Part shown: piece after piece, positions 23,092-34,413 of the stretch
How the letters are laid out: every line of letters starts with the position of its first letter
Numbering within the stretch: the stretch's first letter is position 1
The notes under the pieces: generated by a model
Databases searched by the model: none
Told to the model about the DNA's origin: nothing
Seen by the model: only the letters and a program-made list of their open reading frames with translations
Assembly: GCA_030770535.1 (NCBI GenBank)
Contig: JASVEC010000020.1
Span: 186,001-250,000 of the forward strand
Reading direction: 5' to 3'
DNA: 64,000 nt
From: Batkoa obscura
Taxonomy: Eukaryota > Entomophthoromycota > Entomophthoromycetes > Entomophthorales > Batkoaceae
Made by a program: the position numbers and the translations under genes

Positions 23092-24089
23092 TTTGTTACT
23101 TAATAAATCTAGTTATGAAGTAAAATTACATTATTGCTTATAACTTGCTCCTAATTTCTTGTCATTTTGTTTATTGTTTGGGATTTATTCTTTTGAGTCT
23201 TTCTTTTATTATAATATTATTTGATAAAATTTATAAACTATAAATTAAATAGCAAAATCTCTACTTTGAACCTTATAAACTTAAGTTACGAAAAATGCTC
23301 AATTTACAGGGCTGAACAAAACTAATTAAATGATTGAAATTTTTTAGTAAATTAGCAAATGTGCTAATAAAATGGAATAAATGCTCTGGTTAGTGTAGTA
23401 TGAATTATAAAAAATATTTGTTTATTTTGCTATTTTTGATTTAATATAAAGCAAAATCTGTATAACCAATTTCAAGCGGAAAATTTTACAAAACACTTGG
23501 GGCGTAAGCCTTTCATAATATAAAACTAACATTGATGATTTCGACCAGGCTCTTAACCTATCCATGTGATTTATTTGGAATGCCCATGTTTAGCTCTCTG
23601 TTCACTTTTTAGCAGCTTAGTTAAAATTTGGAAAAAATTTTCAAATAAAAAGTATGCCCATTTACTAAGTAAAACAAAATAAGATTTAATTAAACTGATA
23701 TTAGAATCCTTTTCATAAAATGCTAAAAATAAATACTAACTTATTATCATATCCTCCAAAATATGTTTTAGAGGCACGTAAAGTGACAAACTACATTTAA
23801 AAAGTTAAATAGCTTTTCAAATAACTTTTAAACATCTTCGAAACTTCCTAAATATAGAATTTAAGTATCATAATTTTAAAGATGTTTTCCAGCTCAATGA
23901 AAAAAAGTTATATTTAGATTTAAAGTTCAAGCAAAATAATGATATCAAGTTCCATGAAATTAAAATATAATATTAATATCAAACCTGATAATATAAAAAG
24001 AAGACAAAAGGAAGACAAAAAGAAAACAAAAAGAAAACAAAAAGAAAACAAAAAGAAAACAAAAAGAAAACAACCTAAGATTATAAACT
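23092..24089. other. Intergenic: lipase to cysteine-rich gene
   Basis: No gene or MITE seen. The final ~75 bp is an 11-bp purine-rich tandem repeat (listed separately) directly before the next start codon. Confidence 0.55.
23998..24074 (+). repeat. 11-bp purine-rich tandem repeat in the promoter/5' leader
   Basis: Six to seven units of about AAAAAGAAAAC (early units AAGAAGACAAA). The tract ends 15 bp before the ATG at 24090, so it lies in the core promoter or 5' untranslated leader, and its length could affect expression. Confidence 0.85.
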
Positions 24090-25679
24090 ATGAATGGTTT
24101 TATTAATCTTCTACTACCACTTCTATTAACTATTGAAGTTTATACTTTAAACTGTCCAAAACCTACAGATTCTTGTCAATCAGGCTATTCTAAATTTTTA
24201 TTCAGTGATCCTAAAGCGCCTCAATGTTGGTCCCAATCTTACAATGGCTGGCAATGCAATGTGAAACAAAATGGCAAGTGTAACGAATACAATGGTCAAG
24301 TAGACATTGGAAACTGTAAACAGCCTGTCCTCGAATGTCCAAAAGTGACCGATTACTGTGTAATTGGCGATATTGCTTATGGACCCGATCAATCTTTTGC
24401 ACCAAAATGTTGGTTCAAAACATCTAAAGGCTGGGCTTGTGATGGTAGTGTACCAAAATCATGTGATGCTAATAAAGGTCAAGTGGATGTAACTACATGT
24501 AAATTTGAGCCACGTCCACCAGTATCAGAATGTCCAAAACTTAGTGATTCTTGCTTAGTTGGAGATATTGCTTATCATCCAGATAGTCCAAATGCACCAA
24601 AATGTTGGAAAAAATCACCATCATCTCAATTTGGTTGGTCATGTCGTGGAAATGATAGTGCTACTTGTGATTCATCAAAGGGCGAAGCAAATGTTAAAAG
24701 CTGTAATTCTAATCCACCAATACCACTTAAGCCTGGGTGTCCAAAATATAATGATACTTGTATTATAGGTGATATTGCTTACCTTGCTTTTCAAGATTTT
24801 GCACCAAAATGCTGGTATAAATCTTCAGTTTCTTCTGGTTGGTCTTGCCAAGGAAATTCTGATGCCAAATGTGATGCTTCTAAGGGACAAGTTGATCGTA
24901 AAACTTGCAAATTGACACCACCTACTCCACCAGTACTTGAATGTCCAAAAGCTAGTGAAAGCTGTAAAACTGGTGATATTATTTTCGATGCAAGTAGCCC
25001 AAATGCACCAAAATGTTGGACAAAAACTAACTCAGGATGGAGTTGTGAAGGAAATTCAAATACCAAATGCGATACTTCTAAAGGCCAAGTAGATATTAAA
25101 TCCTGTAACATACCCCTTCCTCCACTTCCTGATTGTCCAAAAGCTATTGACAGTTGCTATGCTGGTACTACTTATTTTAAAGCAAATGATCCAAAAGCAC
25201 CAAAATGTTGGTCGAAATCAACCTTTGGATCCTGGATGTGTTTAAATGGATTGAATGGTAAATGTGATTCTATCATCGGGCAAATCGATATTACTACGTG
25301 TAAAATTACACCACCAAATCCAGTTACCCCAGAATGTCCAACTAAAAATGATTATTGTCGTTATGGTACCTCTATTTTTTATGCAAGTAATCCAAGAGCA
25401 CCTGTTTGTTGGTCAAAATCTGATAATGTATGGAGTTGTACCAATAAAAATGGGCCTTCTTGTCAAAGTAATCAAGCAGAAACATCTCTTTGTTTTGATG
25501 ATCTTTTGAAACCTAAATGCCCAGATACTAATGAGAAATGCTATGATAGTTATGGACGTAGCTATACCCTAAAAGACTATAGTACTCCTAGATGCTGGAC
25601 TAAATCTAGCTACGGATGGAAGTGTAGAAACTCGTATGGTAAATGCGGTATCACTGAAGTTGACGTTAAAACTTGCTAA
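24090..25679 (+). CDS. Secreted protein with eight six-cysteine repeats (unrecognised family)
   Basis: 529 codons, no intron, signal peptide MNGFINLLLPLLLTIEVYTL. The mature part is eight tandem modules of about 60-68 residues, each with six cysteines: C-P-K--D-C, about 18 residues, A-P-K-C-W, about 6 residues then G-W-S/x-C, about 8 residues then C-D, K-G-Q-V-D, about 3 residues then C. Modules 2-6 are joined by Pro-rich linkers (PPTPPVLE, PLPPLPD). Repeats 7 and 8 are the most diverged. The even cysteine count suggests three disulfides per module. I do not recognise the module; it is not obviously a chitin-binding, EGF or hydrophobin domain. Possible roles are cell wall or host-surface binding, which is guesswork. 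Repeat similarity also creates open frames on both strands, which are not genes. Confidence 0.85.
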   Translation: MNGFINLLLPLLLTIEVYTLNCPKPTDSCQSGYSKFLFSDPKAPQCWSQSYNGWQCNVKQNGKCNEYNGQVDIGNCKQPVLECPKVTDYCVIGDIAYGPDQSFAPKCWFKTSKGWACDGSVPKSCDANKGQVDVTTCKFEPRPPVSECPKLSDSCLVGDIAYHPDSPNAPKCWKKSPSSQFGWSCRGNDSATCDSSKGEANVKSCNSNPPIPLKPGCPKYNDTCIIGDIAYLAFQDFAPKCWYKSSVSSGWSCQGNSDAKCDASKGQVDRKTCKLTPPTPPVLECPKASESCKTGDIIFDASSPNAPKCWTKTNSGWSCEGNSNTKCDTSKGQVDIKSCNIPLPPLPDCPKAIDSCYAGTTYFKANDPKAPKCWSKSTFGSWMCLNGLNGKCDSIIGQIDITTCKITPPNPVTPECPTKNDYCRYGTSIFYASNPRAPVCWSKSDNVWSCTNKNGPSCQSNQAETSLCFDDLLKPKCPDTNEKCYDSYGRSYTLKDYSTPRCWTKSSYGWKCRNSYGKCGITEVDVKTC

Positions 25680-26506
25680 GAAAGATATTTCTATTTAAAT
25701 AAATAAGTCAGTTTTGTATACCATCTTATATTTAAGTTTTTCTTGGTCAATCTTATTCTTACTGTAATAGCTGTTAATTTTTTTACAAAAGATGTAATAG
25801 TCATCATAACCATTGTTCTGATAAAGTTTTATACTACTTAATACCATTCCAAATGCCATTAGTATGTAGCTCCATTTATATCAAGTTACAGTATCCATAT
25901 CAATGAATTAATTTTAATAGCTAAAAAATACTAGCTCGATGTAATATTTATAATGTTTTGTTATTTTGAACGATTGAATGAAATTTTTATTTTAGTTCCT
26001 AAATTTAAATTACACTTTTTCGATGTGTCTTCTGTAAATTGAAATCATAATAAATAAAGTTAAGCTATTGAACTGGTTTATTTAAATGAAATACTAACTT
26101 GCTTTCTAAAAGGTCTGTCTCGATGGTGAGACAGGGTTCATTTTTTGGTTCTATCAAATTACACAAAAATATACCAAATAATAAAAATCTTATCGTTTAT
26201 TCATTACAATCATCACCTTATATAGACTTTTTCAAATGGATTTCAATTTTATTTTAAATGCTTAAAAGGTTTATCATATATTTAAAAATAGCGATTTTTA
26301 TCTTAGCTCGATAGTACGAAAACCTAATAATGTCAACTTTTCTAAATTGGCATTAATATTGAATAGTAATATTAAATAGTAATATTAAATAGGCCTTTTA
26401 TCTAGTATTTATTATTTGTGATTAAAAATTAAGATCTTGCAAAAATAAGGCTATTTTAAAAAACTAAGTTTATTAAATTCAGATTTAATCAAATTTATTT
26501 AAATAT
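25680..26506. other. Intergenic: cysteine-rich gene to small secreted gene
   Basis: 25680-26265 is unique AT-rich DNA with no supported gene. From about 26266 the sequence is the outer edge of the inverted duplication shared with 55429-55671. Confidence 0.55.
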
Positions 26507-26665
26507 TTAATAATAAGGAATTGTGGGACAGGTGCCTTGTACTGTTTTAGTCACATAGGTAACTGTAGTGCTGGTAACTACTTTGGTAACGTCTTTACAT
26601 GGTCTTCCATAACCTTGGGCAAGAGAGGAGGCAGCAAGTAATACAATGGCGGCTAAGAATTTCAT
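26507..26665 (-). CDS. 52-aa secreted small protein, pair 1
   Basis: A single exon too short for most gene finders. The signal peptide MKFLAAIVLLAASSLAQ precedes a 35-residue mature peptide, GYGRPCKDVTKVVTSTTVTY and VTKTVQGTCPTIPYY, with two cysteines. The other copies (48650-48811, 55270-55428) support a real gene: the first differs at several residues and keeps the frame, signal and both cysteines, and the second is identical. The mature part resembles the N-terminal module of the large Thr/Ser-repeat protein encoded head-to-head 724 bp away (PCRPRTVTSTSKVTKT...CPTP). A TATA-like TATATAAAG lies just upstream of the start. Function unknown; likely cell surface or secreted. Confidence 0.75.
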   Translation of the reverse strand: MKFLAAIVLLAASSLAQGYGRPCKDVTKVVTSTTVTYVTKTVQGTCPTIPYY

Positions 26666-27389
26666 TTTCTCTTTATATATGATCAAATTGAGTTTATGTT
26701 TATAACAATTGTTTTTTAACTAAATTTCAGATATTGGGAGGGTTTATATACATATTTTAGATAACCATGTTGAGGGTGCAATGTATAAGATAATACAAAA
26801 CCAAGCCTTCGCTTTTTAAAAAGCTATTTTTATACTTTCTACTTTAAATAACAGTGTTAAAATACTTTCATGTTAGTATTAAATTAACTTAAAAGGTTTC
26901 AAAACCTTATTTTTTATGATCTGAAAAGCAAATGATATTTAATTTAAACTAGAAATTTCATTGGCATAATTTAAAATTGGTGATTGAAAAGCTAAATTTT
27001 AGCCTTTTTAATTTTTTAGTTAAAGTTAATGCAACTTATTTGCAATGCTTTATTTTCAATTTAAAATTAGAACAAAAGTGAACTTTGAACTTAAAATTAG
27101 AGAAATTAGAAACATTAAGAACAATTTGAGATAAAGTTAAGCAAGCTTATCAATATAATACATTTTATTCCTAATCTTAAACTTCTTTTAATATACTTTT
27201 TTACCCTAATAATAAGCCTGATTATGAACATAATAAATGTTGTTATTAAATGTAAACTTGAGTTTATCAAATGTATTTTAATAAAAAGATAGACCCTTTT
27301 TAGAAGCCCATGTTTGTGTTTAAAATTACTAGTACCATAAACTATAAAAAGGGACTTTATGATGGTAACAATCATTATCAAAAACAACA
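26666..27389. promoter_or_regulatory. Divergent promoter region, pair 1
   Basis: 724 bp between two head-to-head start codons, conserved almost base for base at 54546-55269. A TATA box (TATAAAAA, 27343-27350) lies 40 bp upstream of the repeat gene's ATG. A block reading AAGCCCATGTTTGTGTTTAA (27304-27323) is conserved in all three pairs. The minus-strand frame at 27115-27390 is not counted as a gene. Confidence 0.6.
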
Positions 27390-28922
27390 ATGAAATTTCA
27401 AATACTCATTCCAGTTACTTTTTTACTCTCTGCCCTCAATGCAGCTTCACCAGCTGATTACTACGGTGGTTACAATCCTTGTAGACCAAGAACTGTTACT
27501 TCTACTTCGAAAGTAACTAAAACATTGACAGCAACTGTGACAAAAAAACCGAGTTATTGTCCTACTCCATGTCGCCCTAAAACAGTCACTTCTACTAAAG
27601 TGATTACTTCTACTGGTACCAAAGTAGTCACTGTTAAACCTCCTTATTGCTCAAAAACTAGAACCACTACCACTGGCACTAGCACTACTGGAACCTCCAC
27701 TACTGGAACTAGCACTACTGGAACCTCAACTGAAACATCTACTACTGGAACATCTACTACTGGAACCTCCACCGAAACCTCTACTACTGGTACATCAACT
27801 GAAACCTCCACTACTGGAACTAGTACTACTGGAACCTCAACTGAAACATCTACTACTGGAACATCTACTACTGGAACCTCCACCGAAACCTCTACTACCG
27901 GTACATCAACTGAAACCTCCACCACTGGAACTTCCACTGAGACTTCCACTACTGGAACTAGTACTACTGGAACCTCAACTGAAACATCTACTACTGGAAC
28001 ATCTACTACTGGAACCTCCACCGAAACCTCTACTACCGCTACATCAACTGAAACCTCCACCACTGAGACTTCCACTACTGGAACTAGTACTACTGGAACT
28101 TCCACCGAAACCTCCACTACTGGCACATCAACTGAGACCTCTACAACTGGAACTTCCACCGAAACATCTACTACTGGTACTAGCACTACTCCATATTATA
28201 CTACCTCTACTGAAACTTCCACTACTGGAACTAGTACCACTGAAACCTCCACCGAAACATCTACAACTGGAACTTCCACTACTGAAACTAGTACTACTGG
28301 AACCTCAACTGAAACTTCCACCGAAACATCTACTACTGGAACTTCCACCGAAACCTCCACTACTGGAACCTCAACTGAAACATCCACTACTGGTACATCC
28401 ACTACTGGCACATCAACTGAGACCTCTACAACTGGGACTTCCACCGAAACATCTACTACTGGTACTAGCACTACTCCATATTATACTACCTCTACTGAAA
28501 CTTCTACCACTGGAACTTCCACTACTGGAACTAGTACTACTGAAACCTCCACCGAAACATCTACTACTGGAACATCTACTACTGGAACCTCCACTGAAAC
28601 CTCTACTACCGCTACATCAACTGAAACCTCCACCACTGGAACCTCCACTGAGACTTCCACTACTGGAACTAGTACTACTGGAACTTCCACCGAAACCTCC
28701 ACTACTGGCACATCAACTGAGACCTCTACAACTGCAACCTCTACTGAAACTAGCACTACTGGAACTTCTACTCAAACATCCACTACTGGAACTAGCACCA
28801 CCACCAAGACATCTACTACCCCTTACTATACTACTAGAACTACCACTACTAGACCATACTACACTACTAGACCAAGACCTACTTATGGTTATGGTAATGG
28901 TTACGGTAACGTTTACTATTAA
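27390..28922 (+). CDS. Secreted Thr/Ser-repeat protein, pair 1 (510 aa)
   Basis: A single exon. The signal peptide MKFQILIPVTFLLSALNA is followed by ASPADYYGGYNPC and two short modules, each Cys-x3-TVTST...-Tyr-Cys. Then come about 370 residues of pentapeptide repeats, TGTST and ETSTT (15-bp DNA units), interrupted twice by TPYYTTSTETS. The C-terminus is TPYYTTRTTTTRPYYTTRPR followed by a Gly/Tyr tail (YGYGNGYGNVYY). Such Thr/Ser density implies heavy O-mannosylation and an extended rod; no GPI signal or TM segment is seen. The protein is probably a cell wall or extracellular structural glycoprotein. The repeats keep both strands open, so opposite-strand frames here are artefacts. A near-identical gene with a different repeat number is at 53097-54545. 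Confidence 0.85.
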   Translation: MKFQILIPVTFLLSALNAASPADYYGGYNPCRPRTVTSTSKVTKTLTATVTKKPSYCPTPCRPKTVTSTKVITSTGTKVVTVKPPYCSKTRTTTTGTSTTGTSTTGTSTTGTSTETSTTGTSTTGTSTETSTTGTSTETSTTGTSTTGTSTETSTTGTSTTGTSTETSTTGTSTETSTTGTSTETSTTGTSTTGTSTETSTTGTSTTGTSTETSTTATSTETSTTETSTTGTSTTGTSTETSTTGTSTETSTTGTSTETSTTGTSTTPYYTTSTETSTTGTSTTETSTETSTTGTSTTETSTTGTSTETSTETSTTGTSTETSTTGTSTETSTTGTSTTGTSTETSTTGTSTETSTTGTSTTPYYTTSTETSTTGTSTTGTSTTETSTETSTTGTSTTGTSTETSTTATSTETSTTGTSTETSTTGTSTTGTSTETSTTGTSTETSTTATSTETSTTGTSTQTSTTGTSTTTKTSTTPYYTTRTTTTRPYYTTRPRPTYGYGNGYGNVYY

Positions 28923-30141
28923 TAGTAGAGCTATTGGTAAGAGGACAGAATTGAAAATAAATTATTTAGTGTATGAAAAATTTTAAATCTTTTTTGCTTA
29001 TTTTGTTTAAGTATTGTATAGTTCTAGTTATGTTTTTATAAAGTTTTTAAGATTTTATTTTTAGTGCTTAAAATTTAAAAAGGTATTCACCATAATATCA
29101 ACTGTTATTTCACAAGCTTCGATTCTTTAAACCCACCTAAAATCAAGACAAATAACTTCTTTATCAGCTTCAAAAAGAAACTTTTATTAAGGAAAATATA
29201 CTCCAATTACTCTTCCTCTGGTTTGACAGATTTATCATAACCCCTTAAGTAAATAATATAAAACAGATTCAACATCAAAACCTTTTTCGCTTCCTTGTCC
29301 TTTCACGTACTTTTTACTATACAAACGTCTTAGATGAAGTTTTTTAATTATACCTTTCGAGATTTAATGATCTAATGATTTGATCATCATCTCACTTAAA
29401 AGTATCTCTAATATCAAACAAATAGCAAGCAAACATTTCTATTATACAAAATCAGGTGTACCGTCTCCTACCTATTAGTCTTTAAATATGGATTTATACT
29501 CTTTATATTATAAAAAATCACAAATAAATGCATATTGTTGTTATAAAAACTACCTGACTTGTACAATGCTTTAGATGACTACAAAAAATATCATCTAAAG
29601 TTTCATTACCTCAATTGATTGATAAAGATATGCATAAAAGCTTTATGATTTTTTAGTCAAACCCAGTACCACATGCATAACTTTTCAGGCCTATAAAGAT
29701 ATCCACCCAATGATAAATACTCTGGATGAGGGAGATTAATCAAATAGTTGTCCTTCGCTCTATTTTCTAAAAATAACACTTAATTGAAGTCAACTCCTCC
29801 TTTTAAAATGTCATTAAAGAAGGAATAGATTACTGAAGTTAAAGTGAAGTTGAATAATGTAATATAGGAATATAAAATAAAGAATCATTTTCAAATTGTA
29901 CTAAGATGGCTTGAGTAGATTTAAACTGAATCCAGGTATTAAGCTACATGTTTAGATAATTTTGGCAGTTAGTGTATAAGATCTTAAATAACAATTAATT
30001 TTTCTGACATATTTTAATTTGTTGAGCATTACAAAAAATTTATCATGATGATTACAATCACTTTAATATAAATCACATTAAAAATAAACTTAGGAAATCA
30101 GATTTTATCAAACTTACCACTAAGTTTTAATAAGTAACTGT

Positions 30142-30300
30142 GGGATAAGAGTCTTGAATCGCTCTAGTCACATGATAACTATGGCTTTAGTACCCACTTT
30201 AGTAAAAAGTTTAGAAAATTTTTTGTATTCGTAACTTTGGGCAAGACTAGAGGTGATATGTAATATGTAATATAATGACAGACAAAAACTTCAGTTTCAT
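30142..30300 (-). pseudogene. Relic of the small secreted gene, pair 2
   Basis: Similar to 26507-26665 along its length: a TTTCAT start region, a stretch matching GGGCAAG, and TAGTCACAT with the same spacing. The reading frame is not maintained. Same orientation and position relative to the next relic as in intact pairs, so it is a decayed host gene copy. Confidence 0.65.
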
Positions 30301-30954
30301 TTGATAATCAAATTAAGTTTATGTTTATAACTTGGTTATTGCTTTTATTTACTTTATAATGTCGAACTAATTTCATATACGTGTTTTGGATAGATATTAT
30401 CACGAGGATAATACATTGAATATGATTAAACAGGCTTATGTTTTAATAAAAAGGCTATCTTTATAACTTTTTAAAATGGTAGTGTTAAAAATAAGCATTC
30501 AAATTGCCATTAAACCCATTTAAGGTAATTTTCGAAACCATATTGATTTTAAATTAAAAGCCTATTAAGCTAAATAAATTCGATAATTGCTAATATTTAG
30601 ATTTTAATTATTTAGTCAAAGTTAATCCAGTCCATCTATGACACTAATTAAAAAAGTCAAAAAAAGCGAAGCTGCTATATTAATATTCTGATTTAAGTAC
30701 TATCTTACAATTATGAGTTAACTAATTGGATGGTGATATTTAAGTAAGAATAGCAATAAATTGAAAAACAAAAATACAGAAACATAAAAGAATTAACTTA
30801 AGTAAACCAAAACTAATTTATTATATACTCAATCTTATAAATATTAATAAATTTGATGTAGCTACAGAAATTTCAATATATGTAAGTAGAAGTTTTAGTT
30901 GAGTTTTATTTTCATATGAATTAAACTCTAATAACTATTATACAAAAAATAGCA

Positions 30955-31200
30955 ACAACAAAATTCCTTTTGCTCAATTTATTTACATTCCTATCTTCTA
31001 TATTCAATGTAACTTTTTCAAACAACTATGGCAATTATGGCTCTTATATACCAAGAATTGTTCTCTCTATTTGAATTACAGTTGTAAAATCGATCAAATG
31101 TGAGTTTAAAAAAGCAACCAATTGTCCTATTAGGTCTTATACTTCTACCGCTACTACACCTCCACAGACTACTAATATCAGAAATAAAGCTTATTGTTAA
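30955..31200 (+). pseudogene. Relic of the Thr/Ser-repeat gene N-terminus, pair 2
   Basis: Matches the start of the repeat genes: AACAACAAAATTCC for the ATG region (start codon lost), then a leader-like stretch, AACTATGGCAATTATGG, and AGAATTGTTCT where intact copies encode NPCRPRTV. Only a trace of the Thr codons remains (ACTTCTACCGCTACTACACC), and the repeat array is essentially absent. It suggests collapse of the array followed by decay. Confidence 0.6.
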
Positions 31201-32423
31201 AGCTATATTTAGGATACTAGATCATAAAGCTATTATTAAATGATTGATGAAATTTCTTTGTTGTTTTCATTACATAAGCTCAAATATAACAGCCATTTGG
31301 ATCTAAAAAAATCGTAAGCTACAAAAATTCCTGTTATTTGATGTATTAACTATATTAAGACTATTAATAGCTCAAATACAATATTATCAAGTTGTAAGGA
31401 CTATATCATGAGAAAATGTAAACAAATCGAGTTCAAATAGCTTCACTGACAGTTGGAAATAAAAGTGAACAAAATATTTCAAGTTTTAATGCAAATTATT
31501 CTAGATTTAGTAATAATCCTTTATTTTTTATTACAATATTATACATTTATTTATTATTGCTATTAAATATTGTTGAAAATACTTTAATTTATATCCAATT
31601 TGTTTTGTTGATATGGTGTCAAGATCTACTAATCAAACAGTTTACTTATCGAAATTAGATCCTGTAATTGAACAGGATCTAATTGATATCGAATGCATTT
31701 CGGAAAGTGATAAAAAGAAGACCAGTGTCAAAGCTATCACTAACTTTGATGATGTATATATCAAATAGGAACATAAAATGTAGCAAATTAAGGATTTTGT
31801 AATTGCAGAAAGCATATAAATGATTATGCCTTTTTCTCTAGACCTCTTTTCACTGAATTTTTTTCTGAAATAAACTATACCTTTTAGAGGCTATTTAATT
31901 AGTTAGGTTGATTCAATGTGTTGATTTTATCTTATATTCACTTACAAAGACTTTGGAAATTTTCATTACCGTTGACTATACATTGGGCTTGGATCGCCTC
32001 ACTTTATTTCGACTTATTAGCTAGTATACGATTGGAATTAAGGACTCTAAAGCTATTGTAACTTTCATTTAGAAGTTTACCATATAGCCATAATAGATTA
32101 AAAATATTTTATCTAAAAAGCGAATAAAAATAATAAATTCAAAAATAATAATGATATTTAGAGAATTTAAATAAATATTAATAATATAACTAAAATCTCA
32201 TAATATAGCAATTATTTAACTCTCAAATAACTTATTTAAACCAACTATCTCAACATCAGTATCAATCTTCAAAGCTTGTCATTCAACTCAATTTATGCAA
32301 AGCTTTTTCATTTCCATTCAAATTATTGCAAAAGGTCAATTTTTTTAAGCACAAAACTGGTCCAAAACACTAATTAAAAAATGGGATTCTTTTTATTAAG
32401 AGTAAACGCAAACAAAAGCAAGG

Positions 32424-34314
32424 ATGATTGATATTACCTTATTATTAGCAGAAAAGGGAGGTAACCCTGAATTAGTTAGAGAAAGTCAACGTCGTCGTGG
32501 CGATCCAGTTGAATTAGTTGATCAAGTAATTTCTCTCTATGAAAATTGGACAAAAAGTAAGTAGCAGAAAAATTAATATTTTATATTTATCAATTGATGC
32601 AAGGATGGGTTGACTGATGTTTTTTTTAACAGCTCGTTTTAATTTGGATAATTTAAATAAGGAAATTAACTCAATCCAAAAAGAAATTGGTTTGAAGAAA
32701 AAGGTAAAGTTGAAAATTATTATTTTTTTTATTAGTATTTATTATTTTTTATTAATATTAGAATAAAGAAAATGCTGATGATTTAATCGAAAAGAAGAAC
32801 AAAGTAAGTGCTGAAAAAGAGTCCTTAATTACTGAAGAAAAAGAAAGAGAGTTAGAATGGAAAGCTAAGTTAGGTCTTATTGGTAATATTGTTCATGACT
32901 CTGTACCAATTAATGATAACGAAGTAAGTGATTTTAAGTTTTTTTTAATGAGAATAAAAGTTAATTTAATCTGATTTCTAATAGGATTTCAATGAAATTG
33001 TTCGTACTTGGGAACCTGAAAATTTTAACAAAGATAAAAAAGAGTCTACTTTACCACATTATGCAGTTTTACATCGTATCGATGGTTATGATCCAGAAAG
33101 AGGTAAACTTATTTAATTGACTATAAAACTATCTTTTTAATCCCTCTTCTAGGTACTAATGTAGCTGGACATCGTGGATATTTCCTCACTAATGATGGGG
33201 TTGATTTAAACTTAGCCTTAATCACCTATGGTCTTAATTTCTTACGTACTAAAAACTACAAAAAATTACAAACTCCATATTTTATGCGTAAAGATGTGAT
33301 GGCTCGTACTGCTCAATTATCCCAATTCGATGAAGAATTATATAAAGTTTCCGGGGATGGCGATGATAAGTATTTGATTGCTACTAGTGAACAACCTATC
33401 TCTGCTTATCATGCTAATGAATGGTTTGATCGTCCAGAGCAGGATTTACCTATTAAGTAAGTTATAGTGAAAAAAAGAAAAAAAAGAAAAAAAAGGATTA
33501 TTAATAAATAATTTTTTTAGATATGCTGGTTTTTCCACATGTTTCCGTAAAGAAGCCGGATCCCATGGTAAAGATACATGGGGTATTTTTAGAGTTCATC
33601 AATTCGAAAAAATTGAACAATTTGTACTTGCTCATCCTGAAAAATCATGGGAATTATTTGATGAGATGATCAATACTTCAGAAGAATTTTACCAATCTTT
33701 GGGTTTATCTTACCGTGTTGTTTCTATTGTTTCTGGTGCTTTAAATAATGCAGCTGCTAAAAAATATGATTTAGAAGCTTGGTTTCCTTATCAACAAGCT
33801 TATAAAGAATTGGTTTCTTGCTCTAACTGTACTGATTATCAATCTCGTCATTTAGAAATTCGCTGTGGTACTAAAAAGGTAAATATTGAGAGAATTGACG
33901 TGGAAGTGAGAAGATCAAAAATCGATATCTCAGAGATAGATAATGGAGGGAATTAATAAGATTATGTATTAATTTTTGCTTTTTTATTAGATGGGAGATA
34001 GAGAAAAGAAATATGTCCATTGTTTAAATTCAACTTTAACTGCTACTGAACGTACTATTTGTTGTATTTTAGAAAATTATCAAACAGAAGAAGTAAGTTT
34101 AAAGATTATGATAAATTTAATAATCTCTTAATTTATTAATTTAATTTTAGGGTTTACGTATTCCAGAACCCCTTATCCCTTATATGGGTGGTAGAGATTT
34201 TATTCCTTACGTTAAAGCTGCTCCTAAGGTAAATTTAATGTAGTTTAGTTTTATTAGAGGTTTGATATTAATATTGTTTTATTATTATTATTGCTATTAT
34301 AGGAAAAGAAATAG
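32424..34314 (+). CDS. SES1: Seryl-tRNA synthetase, cytosolic
   Basis: Nine exons (32424-32556, 32633-32703, 32762-32923, 32985-33102, 33153-33456, 33521-33878, 33991-34092, 34151-34228, 34303-34314) sum to 1338 nt, a 445-aa protein. The N-terminal coiled-coil arm ([17 protein letters not shown] through [15 protein letters not shown]) binds the long variable arm of tRNA-Ser. The class II core shows [19 protein letters not shown] motif 1, motif 2 [20 protein letters not shown] then [14 protein letters not shown], the NQPISAYH-like [14 protein letters not shown], and motif 3 [20 protein letters not shown]. It charges tRNA-Ser with serine. The last exon is only 12 nt (EKK-stop). No mitochondrial leader is seen. 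Fully consistent with fungal cytosolic SerRS. Confidence 0.96.
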
Positions 34315-34413
34315 ATCAATGATATAAAATAGTTATTAATCTATTCATAAATTTTTTTTATAAATTTTTGATAATAATAAAATCAAATTTTTTTATTTTT
34401 TATTTTATTAAAT

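Larger units (their letters stand above)
26266..28922 (+). repeat. Left arm of a ~2.6 kb inverted segmental duplication
   Basis: Matches the reverse complement of 53097-55671, including the small gene, the whole divergent promoter and the Thr/Ser-repeat gene. Untranslated DNA is almost identical: a 91-codon non-coding frame at 27115-27390 translates identically in the other arm. Similarity falls sharply just after the repeat gene's stop. The arms differ mainly in the number and order of coding repeats. Confidence 0.92.
28923..32423. other. Intergenic with gene relics: pair 1 to SerRS
   Basis: 28923-30120 has nothing I can name. 30142-31200 holds a decayed copy of the small gene/repeat gene pair (listed separately). 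31613-31768 is an isolated 51-codon frame (MVSRSTNQTVYLSKLDPVIE...) of unknown status. Around 31990-32060 the text HWAWIAS-LYFDLLASIRLEL can be read and may be the end of a degraded gene. No MITEs occur here. Confidence 0.5.

Noticed and set aside
27115-27390. 91-codon frame identical at 54545-54820
   Set aside because: Identity follows from duplication of the whole arm. It overlaps the shared promoter, has no signal or domain, and the third pair does not keep it.
31613-31768. Isolated 51-codon frame with a plausible start
   Set aside because: No domain, signal or neighbouring exon could be joined to it; may be a fragment of a degraded gene. Noted in the intergenic entry only.
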